Part shown: in pieces, positions 11,566 through 21,777 of the stretch | How the letters are laid out: each line of letters begins with the position of its first letter | Numbering within the stretch: the first letter of the stretch is position 1 | Origin: DASQFQ01 sp038238015 | GTDB taxonomy: Bacteria > Actinomycetota > Thermoleophilia > Solirubrobacterales > Solirubrobacteraceae | Direction of reading: 5' to 3' | NCBI GenBank assembly: GCA_038238015.1 | Contig: JBBRYA010000059.1 | Location: 1-21,777 of the forward strand | Length of the DNA stretch: 21,777 nucleotides | Translations under genes and position numbers: made by a program | Notes under the pieces: generated by a model | Told to the model about the DNA's origin: nothing | Seen by the model: the letters and a program-made list of their open reading frames with translations, nothing else | The model's database searches: none

Positions 11566-13479
11566 TCAGATCCGCTCGAACAGTCCGACCGGCAGCTCGT
11601 GCCCGATCCCGGCGAGCACGTCGCTCCAGCCCTCGTGAGGTTGGGGCACCGGGCCCCCGCGGAGCGGCACGGCGACCAGGACCTCGTCCTCGCCGCGGGT
11701 GAACGCGCAGACGTCCTCGCCCGCCTCGACGGGGGTGTAGGCCCCGGCGAAGGCCGCGGGGCGGCGGGCGCGCAGGGCCAGCGCCCGCTCGATGACCAGG
11801 AGCTTGGGCTCCACCGGCTCGCCGCGGCGCAGGGCGGCGAGCGCCTCGCGCCGCGCCTCCCAGTCGACCGGCCGGCGGTTGTCGGGGTCGACGAGCGAGA
11901 GGTCCAGCAGCTCGTCCCCGTTGTAGATGTCGGGCAGGCCGGGCACGGTGAGCTTGAGCAGCAGCTGGCCGAGCGCCGAGCGCTCACCCGCCGCGGCCAA
12001 CGGCTCGAAGTCCGCGCGGAAGGGCTCGTGCTCGTAAAGCCCGCGGCAGAACGCCATGACCCGCGCCTCGTGTGCCTCGTCGGGCTGCACCCAGCTCGTC
12101 GTGCGCTTGGCCTCGCGCAGGGCCTTCTCCATGTAGGCCTCCAAGCGCTCGCGCTCGAGCGGCCATGCCCCCACCAGCGTCTGGAAGACGAGGTAGCGCT
12201 CAACCTCGTCGGGGCCTTCGAGCTCGCGCGTGAGCTCGAGCCAGCGCCGCACGCGCGCCTCCCAGGCCTCGGCCATCCCGGCCAGCGCGCCGATGCGCGC
12301 GCGCACGTCGCCCGAGCGCTTGGTGTCGTGCGTCTGGGTGACGAGCAGGTTGCGAGGCCAGCGCGAGGCGCGCTCGAGGTTGGCCTCGTGGAACCGCTCG
12401 AGTGAGATCCCGAAGCGCCCGGGGTCGCCGCCCACGTCATTGAGCGCGAGCAGGCGCGCGTAGCGGTAGAAGGCGGTGTCCTCGACGCCCTTGGCCATCA
12501 CCGGCGGCGTTGTCTGCTGAAAGCGGGTGAGAAACTCCTGCGGCGCTCCTAGGACCCACTCGATGCCGGCGTGCTCCAGCACCTCGAGGTCCTCGTAGGC
12601 GACGTCCTCCTCCTGCAGGTAGGTGCGGTAGACGCGCAGCGAGGCCAGCGCGGCGGGCAGGTCCGGGCGGTCGTGCAGGCGCCGCAGCCGCTCGACCTCG
12701 GGGGCGAAGGTCCCCTCGGCCTGCTCGAGCTTGGCCTCCTGCGCCCACTCGCCGAAGGGGCGCACGTCCCCCGCCAGCTGGTGCCACAGCGCGGTCAGCG
12801 GCGCCTCGCCCGCAGGGTCGACGAACAGCGCGGCGGCGTCGTTGAGGAACTCGTAGCCGACCGTCCCCTCCACCGGCCAGTCGCGCAGCTGCTCACCCGG
12901 GTCGAGGATCTTCTCGACCCACACGTGCGCCACCCCCGCGTCGCGCAGGCGCTCGAGATAGCCCGCCGGGTCGGCGAGGCCGTCGGGATGGTCGATGCGC
13001 AGCCCGTCCACGAGCCCCTCGCGCACGAGCGCGATCGCCAGGCGGTGGGTCTCCTCGAAGACCTCTGGATCCTCCTGGCGCACGCCGGCGAGGTGGTCGA
13101 TGTCGAAGAAGCGGCGGTGGGCGCCGGTCTCGGGGTCGATGTCGAAGAACTTCTCGCGCAGCTCGGGGTCGGTCCAGTAGCGGTTGGCGTCATCGACCGC
13201 CATATGGTTGGGGACGACGTCGAGGATCACCCCGAGCCCGGCCTCGCGTGCGGCCCCCGCGAGCGCGCGGAACGCCTCCTCCCCGCCGAGCTCGGCCGAG
13301 ATTCGCGTCGGGTCCACCACGTCGTAGCCGTGCATCGACCCGGGGCGCGCCTGGAAGGACGGCGGGAGGTAGAGGTGCGAGACGCCAAGATCGGCCAGGT
13401 AGGGCACGAGCTCGCGCGCAGCGTCGAAGCCGAACTCGCCGGCCAGCTGCAGCCGGTAGGTGGCGCGCAGCTCGGTCAT
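11566..13479 (-). CDS. treY: Malto-oligosyltrehalose synthase TreY
   Basis: Intramolecular transglucosylase (GH13) that converts the reducing end of linear malto-oligosaccharides into an alpha,alpha-1,1 link, giving maltooligosyl trehalose. The 637-residue product opens with the family signature ELRATYRLQL. It shows VVPNHM, the nucleophile Asp163 (DGLRIDHPDGL), the acid/base Glu189 (VWVEKIL), the third acid Asp385 (TQTHDTKRSGD), and the C-terminal PGLPDIYNGDE and DPDNRRPVDW blocks. It is shorter than many TreY proteins (often 700-800), apparently by compact insertions, since all conserved blocks are present. ATG 13479 overlaps the treX stop (ATGA). Works with TreZ, encoded two genes upstream. 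Confidence 0.95.
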   Translation of the reverse strand: MTELRATYRLQLAGEFGFDAARELVPYLADLGVSHLYLPPSFQARPGSMHGYDVVDPTRISAELGGEEAFRALAGAAREAGLGVILDVVPNHMAVDDANRYWTDPELREKFFDIDPETGAHRRFFDIDHLAGVRQEDPEVFEETHRLAIALVREGLVDGLRIDHPDGLADPAGYLERLRDAGVAHVWVEKILDPGEQLRDWPVEGTVGYEFLNDAAALFVDPAGEAPLTALWHQLAGDVRPFGEWAQEAKLEQAEGTFAPEVERLRRLHDRPDLPAALASLRVYRTYLQEEDVAYEDLEVLEHAGIEWVLGAPQEFLTRFQQTTPPVMAKGVEDTAFYRYARLLALNDVGGDPGRFGISLERFHEANLERASRWPRNLLVTQTHDTKRSGDVRARIGALAGMAEAWEARVRRWLELTRELEGPDEVERYLVFQTLVGAWPLERERLEAYMEKALREAKRTTSWVQPDEAHEARVMAFCRGLYEHEPFRADFEPLAAAGERSALGQLLLKLTVPGLPDIYNGDELLDLSLVDPDNRRPVDWEARREALAALRRGEPVEPKLLVIERALALRARRPAAFAGAYTPVEAGEDVCAFTRGEDEVLVAVPLRGGPVPQPHEGWSDVLAGIGHELPVGLFERI

Positions 13480-15592
13480 CCGACGCGGCGCAGCACCATC
13501 AGCGAACGCGAGATCAGCCCCACCGGCTCGCCCGGGACCGCCTCGAGCGCGCCCGGCTCGGCCGCCGGGTCGTCGGTCCTGAGCACCAGCGTCCAGTGGT
13601 CGCCGAAGCGCGCCTCGGGCATGACGAACTCGCAGTCCGCGTGGTCGCCGTTGATCAGCAGGAGGAAGGACTCGTCGAGGATCCGCTCGCCTTTCGTGTC
13701 GGGCGCCGTGATGCCCTCGCCGTTGAGGAACATGCCGACGACGGGCCCGCGTTCGTGCCAGTCGTCGCCCTGCATCGCCTGCCCGTCGGTGCGAAACCAC
13801 CAGACGTCGGGGAGCTCGTGGCCCTCCCCCTCGGTGCCGCGCAGGAACTCGCGGCGGCGGAACACCGGGTGCGCGCGGCGCAGCACGATCAGCTTGCGGA
13901 CGAACTCGTGCAGCTCGGCCTCTGACTCGAGCAGCGACCAGTCGTACCAGGAGATCTCGTTGTCCTGGCACCAGCCGTTGTTGGAGCCGCCCTGGGTGCG
14001 GCCGAGCTCGTCGCCGCCGAGCAGCATCGGCGTGCCCTGGGAGAGGAACAGCGTGGCGAGGAAGTTGCGCTGCTGGCGCCCGCGCAGCGCGAGCACCTCG
14101 GGGTCGTCGGTGTCCCCCTCCGCGCCCGAGTTCCAGGAGCGGTTGTCGTCGGTCCCGTCGCGGTTGCCCTCCTGGTTTGCCTCGTTGTGCTTCTCGTTGT
14201 AGGAGACGAGGTCGCGCAGCGTGAAGCCGTCGTGGGCGGTGATGAAGTTGATCGAGGCGAACGGGCGGCGGCCGTCGTCCTGGTAGAGGTCGCTGGAGCC
14301 CGTCAGGCGCGAGGCGAACTCGCCGAGGCTCGCCTGCCCGCGCCAGAAGTCGCGCATGACGTCACGGTACATGCCGTTCCACTCCGACCACAGCACCGGG
14401 AAGTTGCCGACCTGATAGCCGCCCGGGCCGACGTCCCACGGCTCGGCGATCAGCTTGACTTGGGAGAGCACGGGGTCCTGATGGATGACGTCGAAGAACG
14501 CCGACAGGCGATCGACGTCGTAGAGCTCGCGCGCGAGCGCCGAGGCGAGGTCGAAGCGGAAGCCGTCGACGTGGCACTCGACCACCCAGTAGCGCAGCGA
14601 GTCCATGATCAGCCGCAGCACGCTCGGGTTGACGACGTTGAGCGAGTTGCCGGTGCCCGTGAAGTCCGTGTAGAAGCGCCGGTCGTCGGGCATCAGCCGG
14701 TAGTAGCTGGCGTTGTCGACGCCCTTGAAGGACAGCATCGGGCCGAGCTGGTTGCCCTCCGCGGTGTGGTTGTAGACGACGTCGAGGATCACCTCGATCC
14801 CCGCCAGGTGCAGCGCCTTGACCATGCCCTTGAACTCGCGGATCTCCTGGCCGCGCGTCCCCGTCGCGGCGTAGCCGGAGTGCGGCGCGAAGAAGCCGAT
14901 CGTCGAGTAGCCCCAGTAGTTGCTCAGGCCCTGGTCGTGCAGGAAGACCTCGTCGGCGATCGTGTGGACGGGCAGCAGCTCGACCGCGGTGACCCCGAGC
15001 GTGCGCAGGTAGGCGATCGAGGGCTCGGAGGCGAGCCCGGCGTAGGTGCCGCGCAGCTCCTCGGCGATCTCGGGATGACGCATCGTGTAGCCCTTGACGT
15101 GCGCCTCGTAGATGACCGACTCGTGTAGCGGGACGCCCGGGCGCCGGTCGCCCTCCCAGTCAAAGCGCGGATCGATCACCACGCACTTGGGGATCGCGTC
15201 GCGGTCGTCCTCGTCGTCGCGCTCGAGGTCGGCGTCCTCCCCGCTCGCCGGCACGTAGGGGTGCACGTTGGGGCCGTCCCAGCGGACCTCGCCCTCGATC
15301 GACTTGGCGTAGGGGTCGATCAGCAGCTTCGCCGGGTTGAAGCGATGCCCCTCGGCCGGCTCATAGGGGCCGTGGACGCGGTAGCCGTAGCGCTGGCCGG
15401 GCCCGACCCCCGGCAGGAAGCAGTGCCAGGTGTACGCCGTGATCTCGCAGACCTCGACGCGCGTCTCGCGGTTCTCGTCGTCGAACAGACACAGCTCGAC
15501 CTGCTCGGCGTTCTCGGAGAAGAGGGCGAAGTTCGTGCCCTGCCCGTCCCACGTCGCGCCGAGCGGGAACGGCCGGCCGGGCCAGACCGCGG

Positions 15593-15596
<4 letters not shown>
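13476..15596 (-). CDS. treX: Glycogen debranching enzyme TreX/GlgX
   Basis: GH13 isoamylase-type enzyme that cuts alpha-1,6 branches of glycogen to supply linear chains to TreY. The 706-residue product has an N-terminal CBM48 domain (about residues 8-130; PLGATWDGQGTNFALFSENA), then VYNHTAEGN, nucleophile Asp349 (DGFRFDLAS), acid/base Glu385 (LIAEPWDVG) and Asp456 (FITAHDGFTL), with the typical isoamylase end (LINGDH). GTG 15596 overlaps the treZ stop (GTGA), and its own stop overlaps treY (ATGA), so the three genes are translationally coupled in the order Z-X-Y. The open frame extends about 257 codons upstream inside treZ, but that part is an antiframe shadow. GlgX and TreX are not separable by sequence reading alone; context favours TreX. 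Confidence 0.94.
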
Positions 15597-17333
<1,737 letters not shown>

Positions 17334-17395
17334 GGCGGACCGCCGCCGCGACGCGAGTGCTGATCGTCACGTGGTGCCGGCGCCGCTACCAGCGC
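17334..17395. other. Short gap between the secreted hydrolase gene and treZ
   Basis: 62 bases on the way to treZ. No convincing promoter, terminator or ribosome binding site was seen here, so treZ may be transcribed by read-through. Confidence 0.3.
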
Positions 17396-19045
17396 CTAGC
17401 GGCGACGCAGCACGCGCACGCGCACCGTCGCGCTGCGCGCGCCGCTGCGGCGAGCGATCGCCTTGCGCAGCCCGGCGCGGACCGGGCGGCGGACCATCAC
17501 GAGCCGGCCCTTGGAGCTCGTGGTGCGCGTCGCTCCCGAGAAGCGGACCCGCGCGCGCACGCCCTTACCGCTGACGCTGACGCGGACGTGGAAGCGGGTG
17601 CGGCGCCCGGCGCGCACGCGCCGCGGGGTGATGCGCAGGCGCAGGCGCAGCCGCGGCTTGGCCTTCGCTCCCACGACGGCATTGGCGCCGCTGGTCGGCG
17701 CGCTCGAGGCGAGCGGGCAGTTGTTGACCACGTCGCCGCCGGCCGTGCGGGGCACGGTCTGGCTCGGCGGCGGCGCGACGCCGTGCTCGACCAGCGCCAC
17801 CAGCGCTTCGAAGGCCGTCCGCTGGCAGGGCAGGATCGGGCGCAGCTTGTCGGGATGCGCGTCGTAGCGGCCGTCGACGTGGTTGCCGCCGTCGATCACG
17901 TAGTAGCGGTGCAGGCTGCCGCGGCCGGCCTCGTCGATCATCCGCGTGTAGACGTCGGAGTCGGTGCGGATCGGCAGCAGCGCGTCGAGCGTGCCGTGCA
18001 GCGTCAGCAGCGGCTTGCCGATGCGGCCGGTCAACGAGACCCGGCCGACCGCGTCCTTGACCGCCTGCGGCCGGCTCGCGTAGTCGTAGTCGGCGTCGCA
18101 GGCCGGGAAGCCCGACTGGCAGAACGGCGTCCCCGCCTCGAGCGGCCCGTCGTAGCCGGGGTCGAACTCCTCGCGGTAGGTGCGCTGCGTGAGGTCCCAG
18201 TACTCGCCGTAGTGGTCCTCCCACAGGAACTCCGACCCCGGGGCGAAGCCGGCGGCGAGCATGCGCTGGTGGGCGGCCTCGTCTCCCGCCTTGTACTTCG
18301 GGAAGTCGCGCAGCGAGGTGGGCAGGTAGGTGAAGAGGTTCGGGCCGTCGGCGCGCAGCAGCGTCCCCTCCCAGTCGACGCCGCCGTCGTAGAGCTCGGG
18401 ATGGTTCTCCAGCGCGTACCGAGTGAGGTAGCCGCCGTTTGAGATGCCGGTCATGTAGGTGCGGCTCGGGGCGCTCCCGTAGCGCGAGCGCACCGCCTCC
18501 TTGGCCGCGAGGGTCAGCTCGGTCACGCGCTGGTGCCACTCGACGAGCGCGTCGCCGGGCTGCGTGCCGTCCTGGTAGAAGGTCGCGCCGTTGTTGCCCT
18601 TGTCGGTCGACGCGTACGCGTAGCCCTTGCCCAGCACGTAGTCGCCGATCACGAAGTCCGCGGCGAACTGGCGGCGGATGCCGGGGGCGCCGGTGATGAC
18701 GAGCTTGCCGTTCCAGTCGTTGGGCAGGCGGATGACGAACTGAGCGTCGTGGTTCCAGCCGCGGTAGGCGTTTGAGTGCGAGGTGTCGGGGAAGTAGCCG
18801 TCGACCTGCAGGCCGGGGACGCCGGTGGGGTTCTTCGTGCCGGTGGCGTTGAGCCCGGCCCAGTCCGAGACGTCGGTGTGGCCGTTGGTCGAGGTGCCGG
18901 CGGTGGTGAGGTCGTCGAGGCAGTCGGCGACCTGCTGCTCAGCGCCGGGGACGTTGACGGCGCCCTGGTTCGGGCACGTCGCGGCGCCGGCCGGTGCGGC
19001 GAGCACGACGAGGAGGAGCAGGACGGCGAGTACGGCACTCCGCAC
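17396..19045 (-). CDS. Secreted alpha/beta hydrolase (esterase-like) with basic C-terminal domain
   Basis: A 549-residue exported serine hydrolase. A Sec signal peptide (RSAVLAVLLLLVVLAAPAGA, cleavage after AGA) precedes an alpha/beta hydrolase domain (about 110-430). The nucleophile Ser202 sits in TGISNGGYLTRY, the probable acid Asp354 in LHGTLDALLP and the base His389 in DGGNHVDGRY. GxSNGG resembles hydroxybutyrate-oligomer hydrolases and tannase/feruloyl-esterase relatives; the substrate is not determined. The last ~85 residues are Arg/Lys-rich beta strands (PRLRLRLRITPRRVRAGRR), an Ig-like or surface-binding module. GTG 19045 is preferred over ATG 19069: it gives a compact signal peptide and has TACGAT 9 nt upstream. 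It lies between glgB and treZ on the same strand. Confidence 0.8.
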   Translation of the reverse strand: MRSAVLAVLLLLVVLAAPAGAATCPNQGAVNVPGAEQQVADCLDDLTTAGTSTNGHTDVSDWAGLNATGTKNPTGVPGLQVDGYFPDTSHSNAYRGWNHDAQFVIRLPNDWNGKLVITGAPGIRRQFAADFVIGDYVLGKGYAYASTDKGNNGATFYQDGTQPGDALVEWHQRVTELTLAAKEAVRSRYGSAPSRTYMTGISNGGYLTRYALENHPELYDGGVDWEGTLLRADGPNLFTYLPTSLRDFPKYKAGDEAAHQRMLAAGFAPGSEFLWEDHYGEYWDLTQRTYREEFDPGYDGPLEAGTPFCQSGFPACDADYDYASRPQAVKDAVGRVSLTGRIGKPLLTLHGTLDALLPIRTDSDVYTRMIDEAGRGSLHRYYVIDGGNHVDGRYDAHPDKLRPILPCQRTAFEALVALVEHGVAPPPSQTVPRTAGGDVVNNCPLASSAPTSGANAVVGAKAKPRLRLRLRITPRRVRAGRRTRFHVRVSVSGKGVRARVRFSGATRTTSSKGRLVMVRRPVRAGLRKAIARRSGARSATVRVRVLRRR

Positions 19046-19054
19046 GGTCGGCTC

Positions 19055-19060
19055 ATCGTA
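19055..19060 (-). promoter_or_regulatory. -10-like box of the secreted hydrolase gene
   Basis: TACGAT on the minus strand, 9 nt before GTG 19045, the same hexamer and spacing as at the FAH-family gene. It lies inside the reading frame if ATG 19069 were the start. Confidence 0.35.
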
Positions 19061-19064
19061 GGCC

Positions 19065-19082
19065 CTCATCCGATCGGATGAG
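19065..19082. promoter_or_regulatory. 18-bp perfect palindrome, probable operator
   Basis: CTCATCCGATCGGATGAG reads the same on both strands. It lies 4 bp upstream of the -10-like box of the secreted hydrolase gene, in the -35/spacer zone, which is a typical repressor or activator position. If ATG 19069 is the true start, the palindrome covers that start codon instead. Confidence 0.55.
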
Positions 19083-19117
19083 CCGGTTCGAGCAGATGCG
19101 CCGATGCGCCCGATGGG

Positions 19118-21019
19118 CTACTCCTCCGGCACCAGCCACAGCGCGCCCAGCGGCGGCAGCGTGATCTCCGCCGAGAACGGCTGCCCGCCCCATGGGATCG
19201 GCTCGGCCGCGACGGGACCGAGGTTGCCGGTGTCGCTGCCGCCGTAGAAGGTCGAGTCGGTGTTGACGCGCTCGACCCAGCGGCCCGCACGCGGCAGGCC
19301 GATGCGGTACGGGCCGCGGGGGATCGGGGAGAGGTTGGCGACGGCCACGAGCACGCGGCTGAAGTCCTTGGTCGTGCGCGCGAACGCGACGACGTTTGAC
19401 TCCGCGTCGTTGGGCTCGATCCAGTAGAAGCCCTCGGGCTCGAAGTCGTTCTCCCACAGCGCCGGCTCGTCGCGGTAGGCGTGGTTGAGGTCGCGCACGA
19501 GCGACTGGATCCCCGCGTGCTCGGGGCTCTCGAGCAGGTGCCAGTCCAGTGATCGCTCGTGGCTCCACTCGCGCTCCTGCGCGAACTCCTGGCCCATGAA
19601 CAGGAGCTTCTTGCCGGGGTGCGCCCACATGTACGCGTAGAGCGCGCGCAGGTTCGCGCGCTTCTGCCACGCGTCCCCGGGCATCTTGGTCAGCAGGGAG
19701 CCCTTGCCGTGCACGACCTCGTCGTGAGAGAGCGGGAGCACGAAGTTCTCGGTGAACGCGTAGACCAGCGAAAAGGTCAGCTCGTGGTGGTGGAAGCGCC
19801 GGTAGATCGGGTCCTGCTGGAAGTAGCCCAGCGTGTCGTGCATCCAGCCCATGTTCCACTTGAAGCCGAAGCCCAGCCCGCCCAGGTAGGTGGGCCGCGA
19901 GACGCCCGGCCAGGCGGTCGACTCCTCGGCCGAGGAGACCGTCCCGGGCTCGTTGAGGTGGAGCACCTCGTTGAGCTGCTTGAGGAAGCTCACCGCGTCG
20001 AGGTCCTCGCGCCCGCCGAACTCGTTGGGCACCCACTCGCCCTCCTTGCGCGAGTAGTCGAGGTCGAGCATCGACGCCACCGCGTCGACGCGGATGCCGT
20101 CGCAGTGGTACTCGCGCAGCCAGAACAGCGCGTTGGCGATCAGGAAGTTGCGGACCTCGTGGCGGCCGTAGTTGAACACCAGCGTGCCCCAGTCGGGGTG
20201 CGCGCCGCGGCGCGGGTCCTCGTGCTCGTAGAGCGCCGTGCCGTCGAAGCGTGCGAGCGCGAACTCGTCGCGCGGGAAGTGCGCCGGCACCCAGTCGAGG
20301 ATCACCCCGAGGCCATGGCCGTGCAGGCGGTCGACGAACTCGCGGAAGTCGTCGGGCGAGCCAAAGCGCGGCGAGGGTGCGTAGTAGCCGGTCACCTGGT
20401 AGCCCCAGGAGCCGCTGAAGGGATGGTGCATGACCGGCAGCAGCTCGATGTGGGTGAAGCCCATGTCGACTGCGTAGGCGGCGAGCTCGTCGGCCAGCTC
20501 GAGGTAGGTCAGCGAGCGGTTGTCCTCCAGCGGGTTCAGCCGCCAGGACCCGAGGTGGACCTCGTAGACCGACATCGGCGCGTCGAGCAGCGTGCGTTCG
20601 CGGCGCGCGGCGATCCAGCCGGCGTCGCGCCACTCGTGCGCCGTCTCGAACACCACCGAGGCCGTCTTGGGCGGCTGCTCGGCGGCGAATGCGTAGGGGT
20701 CGGCCTTCTGGTGGGCCTGCCCGTCGGGCCCGACGATCTCGAACTTGTAGGCGTTGCCCGGACCGACCTCGGGGAAGAAGCCCTCCCAGATCCCGCTGGA
20801 GCCGAGCGGGCGCAGCGCGCTCTGGTCGCCGTGCCAGCCGTTGAAGTCCCCGACCACCGAGACCGACCGCGCGGCGGGCGCCCAGACCGCGAAGGCGGTG
20901 CCGCGCGTGCCCTCGTGCTCGATCACGTGCGCGCCGAGCTTGGAGTAGATCTGCTCGTGGCGGCCCTCTCCCGCGAGGTGCAGGTCGAGCTCGCCGATCG
21001 TCGGCCCGAACCCGCTCAT
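19118..21019 (-). CDS. glgB: 1,4-alpha-glucan branching enzyme GlgB
   Basis: GH13 enzyme that transfers alpha-1,4 segments to O-6 positions, creating the branches of glycogen-like alpha-glucan. The 633-residue product has an N-terminal CBM48 domain (about 25-130; FAVWAPAARSVSVVGDFNGWHG), the barrel with SGSWGYQVTGYYAPSPRFG, nucleophile Asp312 (DGIRVDAVASML), acid/base Glu365 (SSAEESTAWPGVS) and Asp433 (LPLSHDEVVHGKG), and the C-terminal beta domain ending LWLVPEE. It lacks the extra N-terminal module of the ~730-residue E. coli enzyme. ATG 21019 overlaps the maltokinase stop (ATGA), placing it in the GlgE-type pathway, where GlgE elongates and GlgB branches. glgE itself is not in the window. 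Confidence 0.96.
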   Translation of the reverse strand: MSGFGPTIGELDLHLAGEGRHEQIYSKLGAHVIEHEGTRGTAFAVWAPAARSVSVVGDFNGWHGDQSALRPLGSSGIWEGFFPEVGPGNAYKFEIVGPDGQAHQKADPYAFAAEQPPKTASVVFETAHEWRDAGWIAARRERTLLDAPMSVYEVHLGSWRLNPLEDNRSLTYLELADELAAYAVDMGFTHIELLPVMHHPFSGSWGYQVTGYYAPSPRFGSPDDFREFVDRLHGHGLGVILDWVPAHFPRDEFALARFDGTALYEHEDPRRGAHPDWGTLVFNYGRHEVRNFLIANALFWLREYHCDGIRVDAVASMLDLDYSRKEGEWVPNEFGGREDLDAVSFLKQLNEVLHLNEPGTVSSAEESTAWPGVSRPTYLGGLGFGFKWNMGWMHDTLGYFQQDPIYRRFHHHELTFSLVYAFTENFVLPLSHDEVVHGKGSLLTKMPGDAWQKRANLRALYAYMWAHPGKKLLFMGQEFAQEREWSHERSLDWHLLESPEHAGIQSLVRDLNHAYRDEPALWENDFEPEGFYWIEPNDAESNVVAFARTTKDFSRVLVAVANLSPIPRGPYRIGLPRAGRWVERVNTDSTFYGGSDTGNLGPVAAEPIPWGGQPFSAEITLPPLGALWLVPEE

Positions 21020-21777
21020 GCCTGCTGATCCAGGAGGCGGGCGATGCCGGCGGCGGGAATGCCGACCCAGTCGGGCCGGTTGTTGAGCTCGTAGCGCAAT
21101 TCGTAGACCGCCTTCTCCAGCTCGAAGACCGAGAGCAGCTTTCGGGTCGCGTCCTGCCCGGGCGGCAGCAGGACCGGCTCGACCGTCTCGAAGTACCCGT
21201 CCAGGAAGGTCCCGCGCGCGCGGTCCTCCCAATCCTCCGGCGCCGCCGTCCCGCGCAGGATCACCGAGCCGGCGGCGGCGTAGGAGAACGACCGCAGCAT
21301 CCCCGCCACGTCGCGCAGGGGCGAGCGCTTCTGGCGGCGCTGGGGCAGCGGCCGCGCGGGCTCGCCCTCGAAGTCGAGCACGACCCAGCCGCGGTCGGTG
21401 AGCATGGTCTGGCCGAGGTGGTAGTCGCCATGGCAGCGGATGACCCTGCCGCCGGCGCCGATGTGCGACAGCATCTGCAGGCGCTCCTGGACGTCCTGGC
21501 CGCGGCCCTGGATCGGCTCGAGCCCCGCCGTATCGGGCAGCTCGACGAACATCCGCTCGATCTCCTCGTCGATCGTCGCGGTCAGCAGCGACAGCGCCTC
21601 CGCGCTCGGCTCCTCGGGGGCGAAGGCGGGGTCGTTGGGCTCGGAGGCCAGCGCGGTGTGCATCTCGCCGGTGACCTCGCCGAGCGCGTGCAGGCGCTCC
21701 AGCAGCGCCTCGGGATCGTCGGCGAGCGCGTCGAGCGCGAGCGTCCAGCCGTCGCGCGCCCCCGCGAGGTACTCCTG
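21016..21777 (-). CDS. mak: Maltokinase (C-terminal part, cut by window edge)
   Basis: The C-terminal 253 residues of an ATP-dependent maltokinase, which makes maltose-1-phosphate from maltose for the GlgE pathway; maltose normally comes from trehalose through TreS. The fragment has the aminoglycoside-kinase-like catalytic loop CHGDYHLGQ, the metal-binding VLDFEGEPARPLPQRR and the maltokinase hallmark SPLRDVAGMLRSFSYAA, followed by the C-terminal helices ending LLDQQA. The frame is open to the right edge, so the gene, or a TreS-Mak fusion, continues outside. Its stop overlaps glgB. Strong family match; whether it is fused to TreS cannot be seen. Confidence 0.92.
   Translation of the reverse strand, partial: QEYLAGARDGWTLALDALADDPEALLERLHALGEVTGEMHTALASEPNDPAFAPEEPSAEALSLLTATIDEEIERMFVELPDTAGLEPIQGRGQDVQERLQMLSHIGAGGRVIRCHGDYHLGQTMLTDRGWVVLDFEGEPARPLPQRRQKRSPLRDVAGMLRSFSYAAAGSVILRGTAAPEDWEDRARGTFLDGYFETVEPVLLPPGQDATRKLLSVFELEKAVYELRYELNNRPDWVGIPAAGIARLLDQQA

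Noticed and set aside
17357..18442. A 361-codon plus-strand open frame opposite the secreted hydrolase
   Set aside because: Shadow of the hydrolase gene; no motif and no ribosome binding site.
19083..19117. GCCCGATGGGC-type hairpin after glgB as a terminator
   Set aside because: Only a 4-bp stem and no T-run follows; not enough for an intrinsic terminator.
19559..21028. A 489-codon plus-strand open frame opposite glgB
   Set aside because: Antisense to a clearly functional enzyme; composition (Val/Arg/Gly/Leu-rich, no motifs) is what a GC-rich gene gives on its reverse frame.

Overview
The window is very GC-rich and gene-dense, with short intergenic gaps, GTG starts and 4-nt stop/start overlaps. 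The protein set (GlgE-type and TreXYZ glucan/trehalose genes, a stand-alone ClpP, DsbA-like and PPOX enzymes) suggests a high-GC actinobacterium, most likely of the Thermoleophilia/Solirubrobacterales type. The taxon is inferred from gene style, not from a marker gene. I saw no rRNA, tRNA, CRISPR array, insertion sequence or prophage.

Left part (1-3.8 kb): a divergent pair, an ABC-transporter ATPase cut by the window edge (-) and clpP (+); then a divergent pair of a fumarylacetoacetate-hydrolase-family enzyme (-) and a double-GAF, degenerate-GGDEF protein (+); then a small two-helix membrane protein shaped like a K+ channel pore (-). Convergent neighbours overlap by a few bases.

Middle left (3.8-8.5 kb, minus strand): a run of a GT4 glycosyltransferase, a DEAD/DEAH-like SF2 helicase, a PPOX-family protein, a DsbA-like protein and a four-helix membrane protein. 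Helicase, PPOX and DsbA-like genes are joined by GTGA and ATGA overlaps. The last gene seems to have its own promoter.

Middle (8.5-11.2 kb): a class I glutamine amidotransferase-like gene; a MerR-family regulator carrying an apparent frameshift, followed by a carboxymuconolactone-decarboxylase-family gene; and a divergent pair of an SRPBCC protein and a MarR regulator that share a short intergenic region full of inverted repeats.

Right part (11.2-21.8 kb, all minus strand): an alpha-glucan/trehalose block. In transcription order: maltokinase (partial), glgB, a secreted alpha/beta hydrolase, treZ (frameshifted in this sequence), treX/glgX, treY and a VOC-family protein. Maltokinase makes maltose-1-phosphate for the GlgE glucan pathway and GlgB branches the glucan. 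TreX debranches it, and TreY plus TreZ turn the linear chains back into trehalose. Mak/GlgB and TreZ/X/Y are linked by 4-nt overlaps.

A recurring feature is a TANNNT-like -10 box ending about 6-10 nt before the start codon, usually without a Shine-Dalgarno sequence. This suggests that many transcripts here are leaderless, and I used it to choose several starts. Two genes (merR-like and treZ) are broken by single frame changes that could be real or assembly errors.
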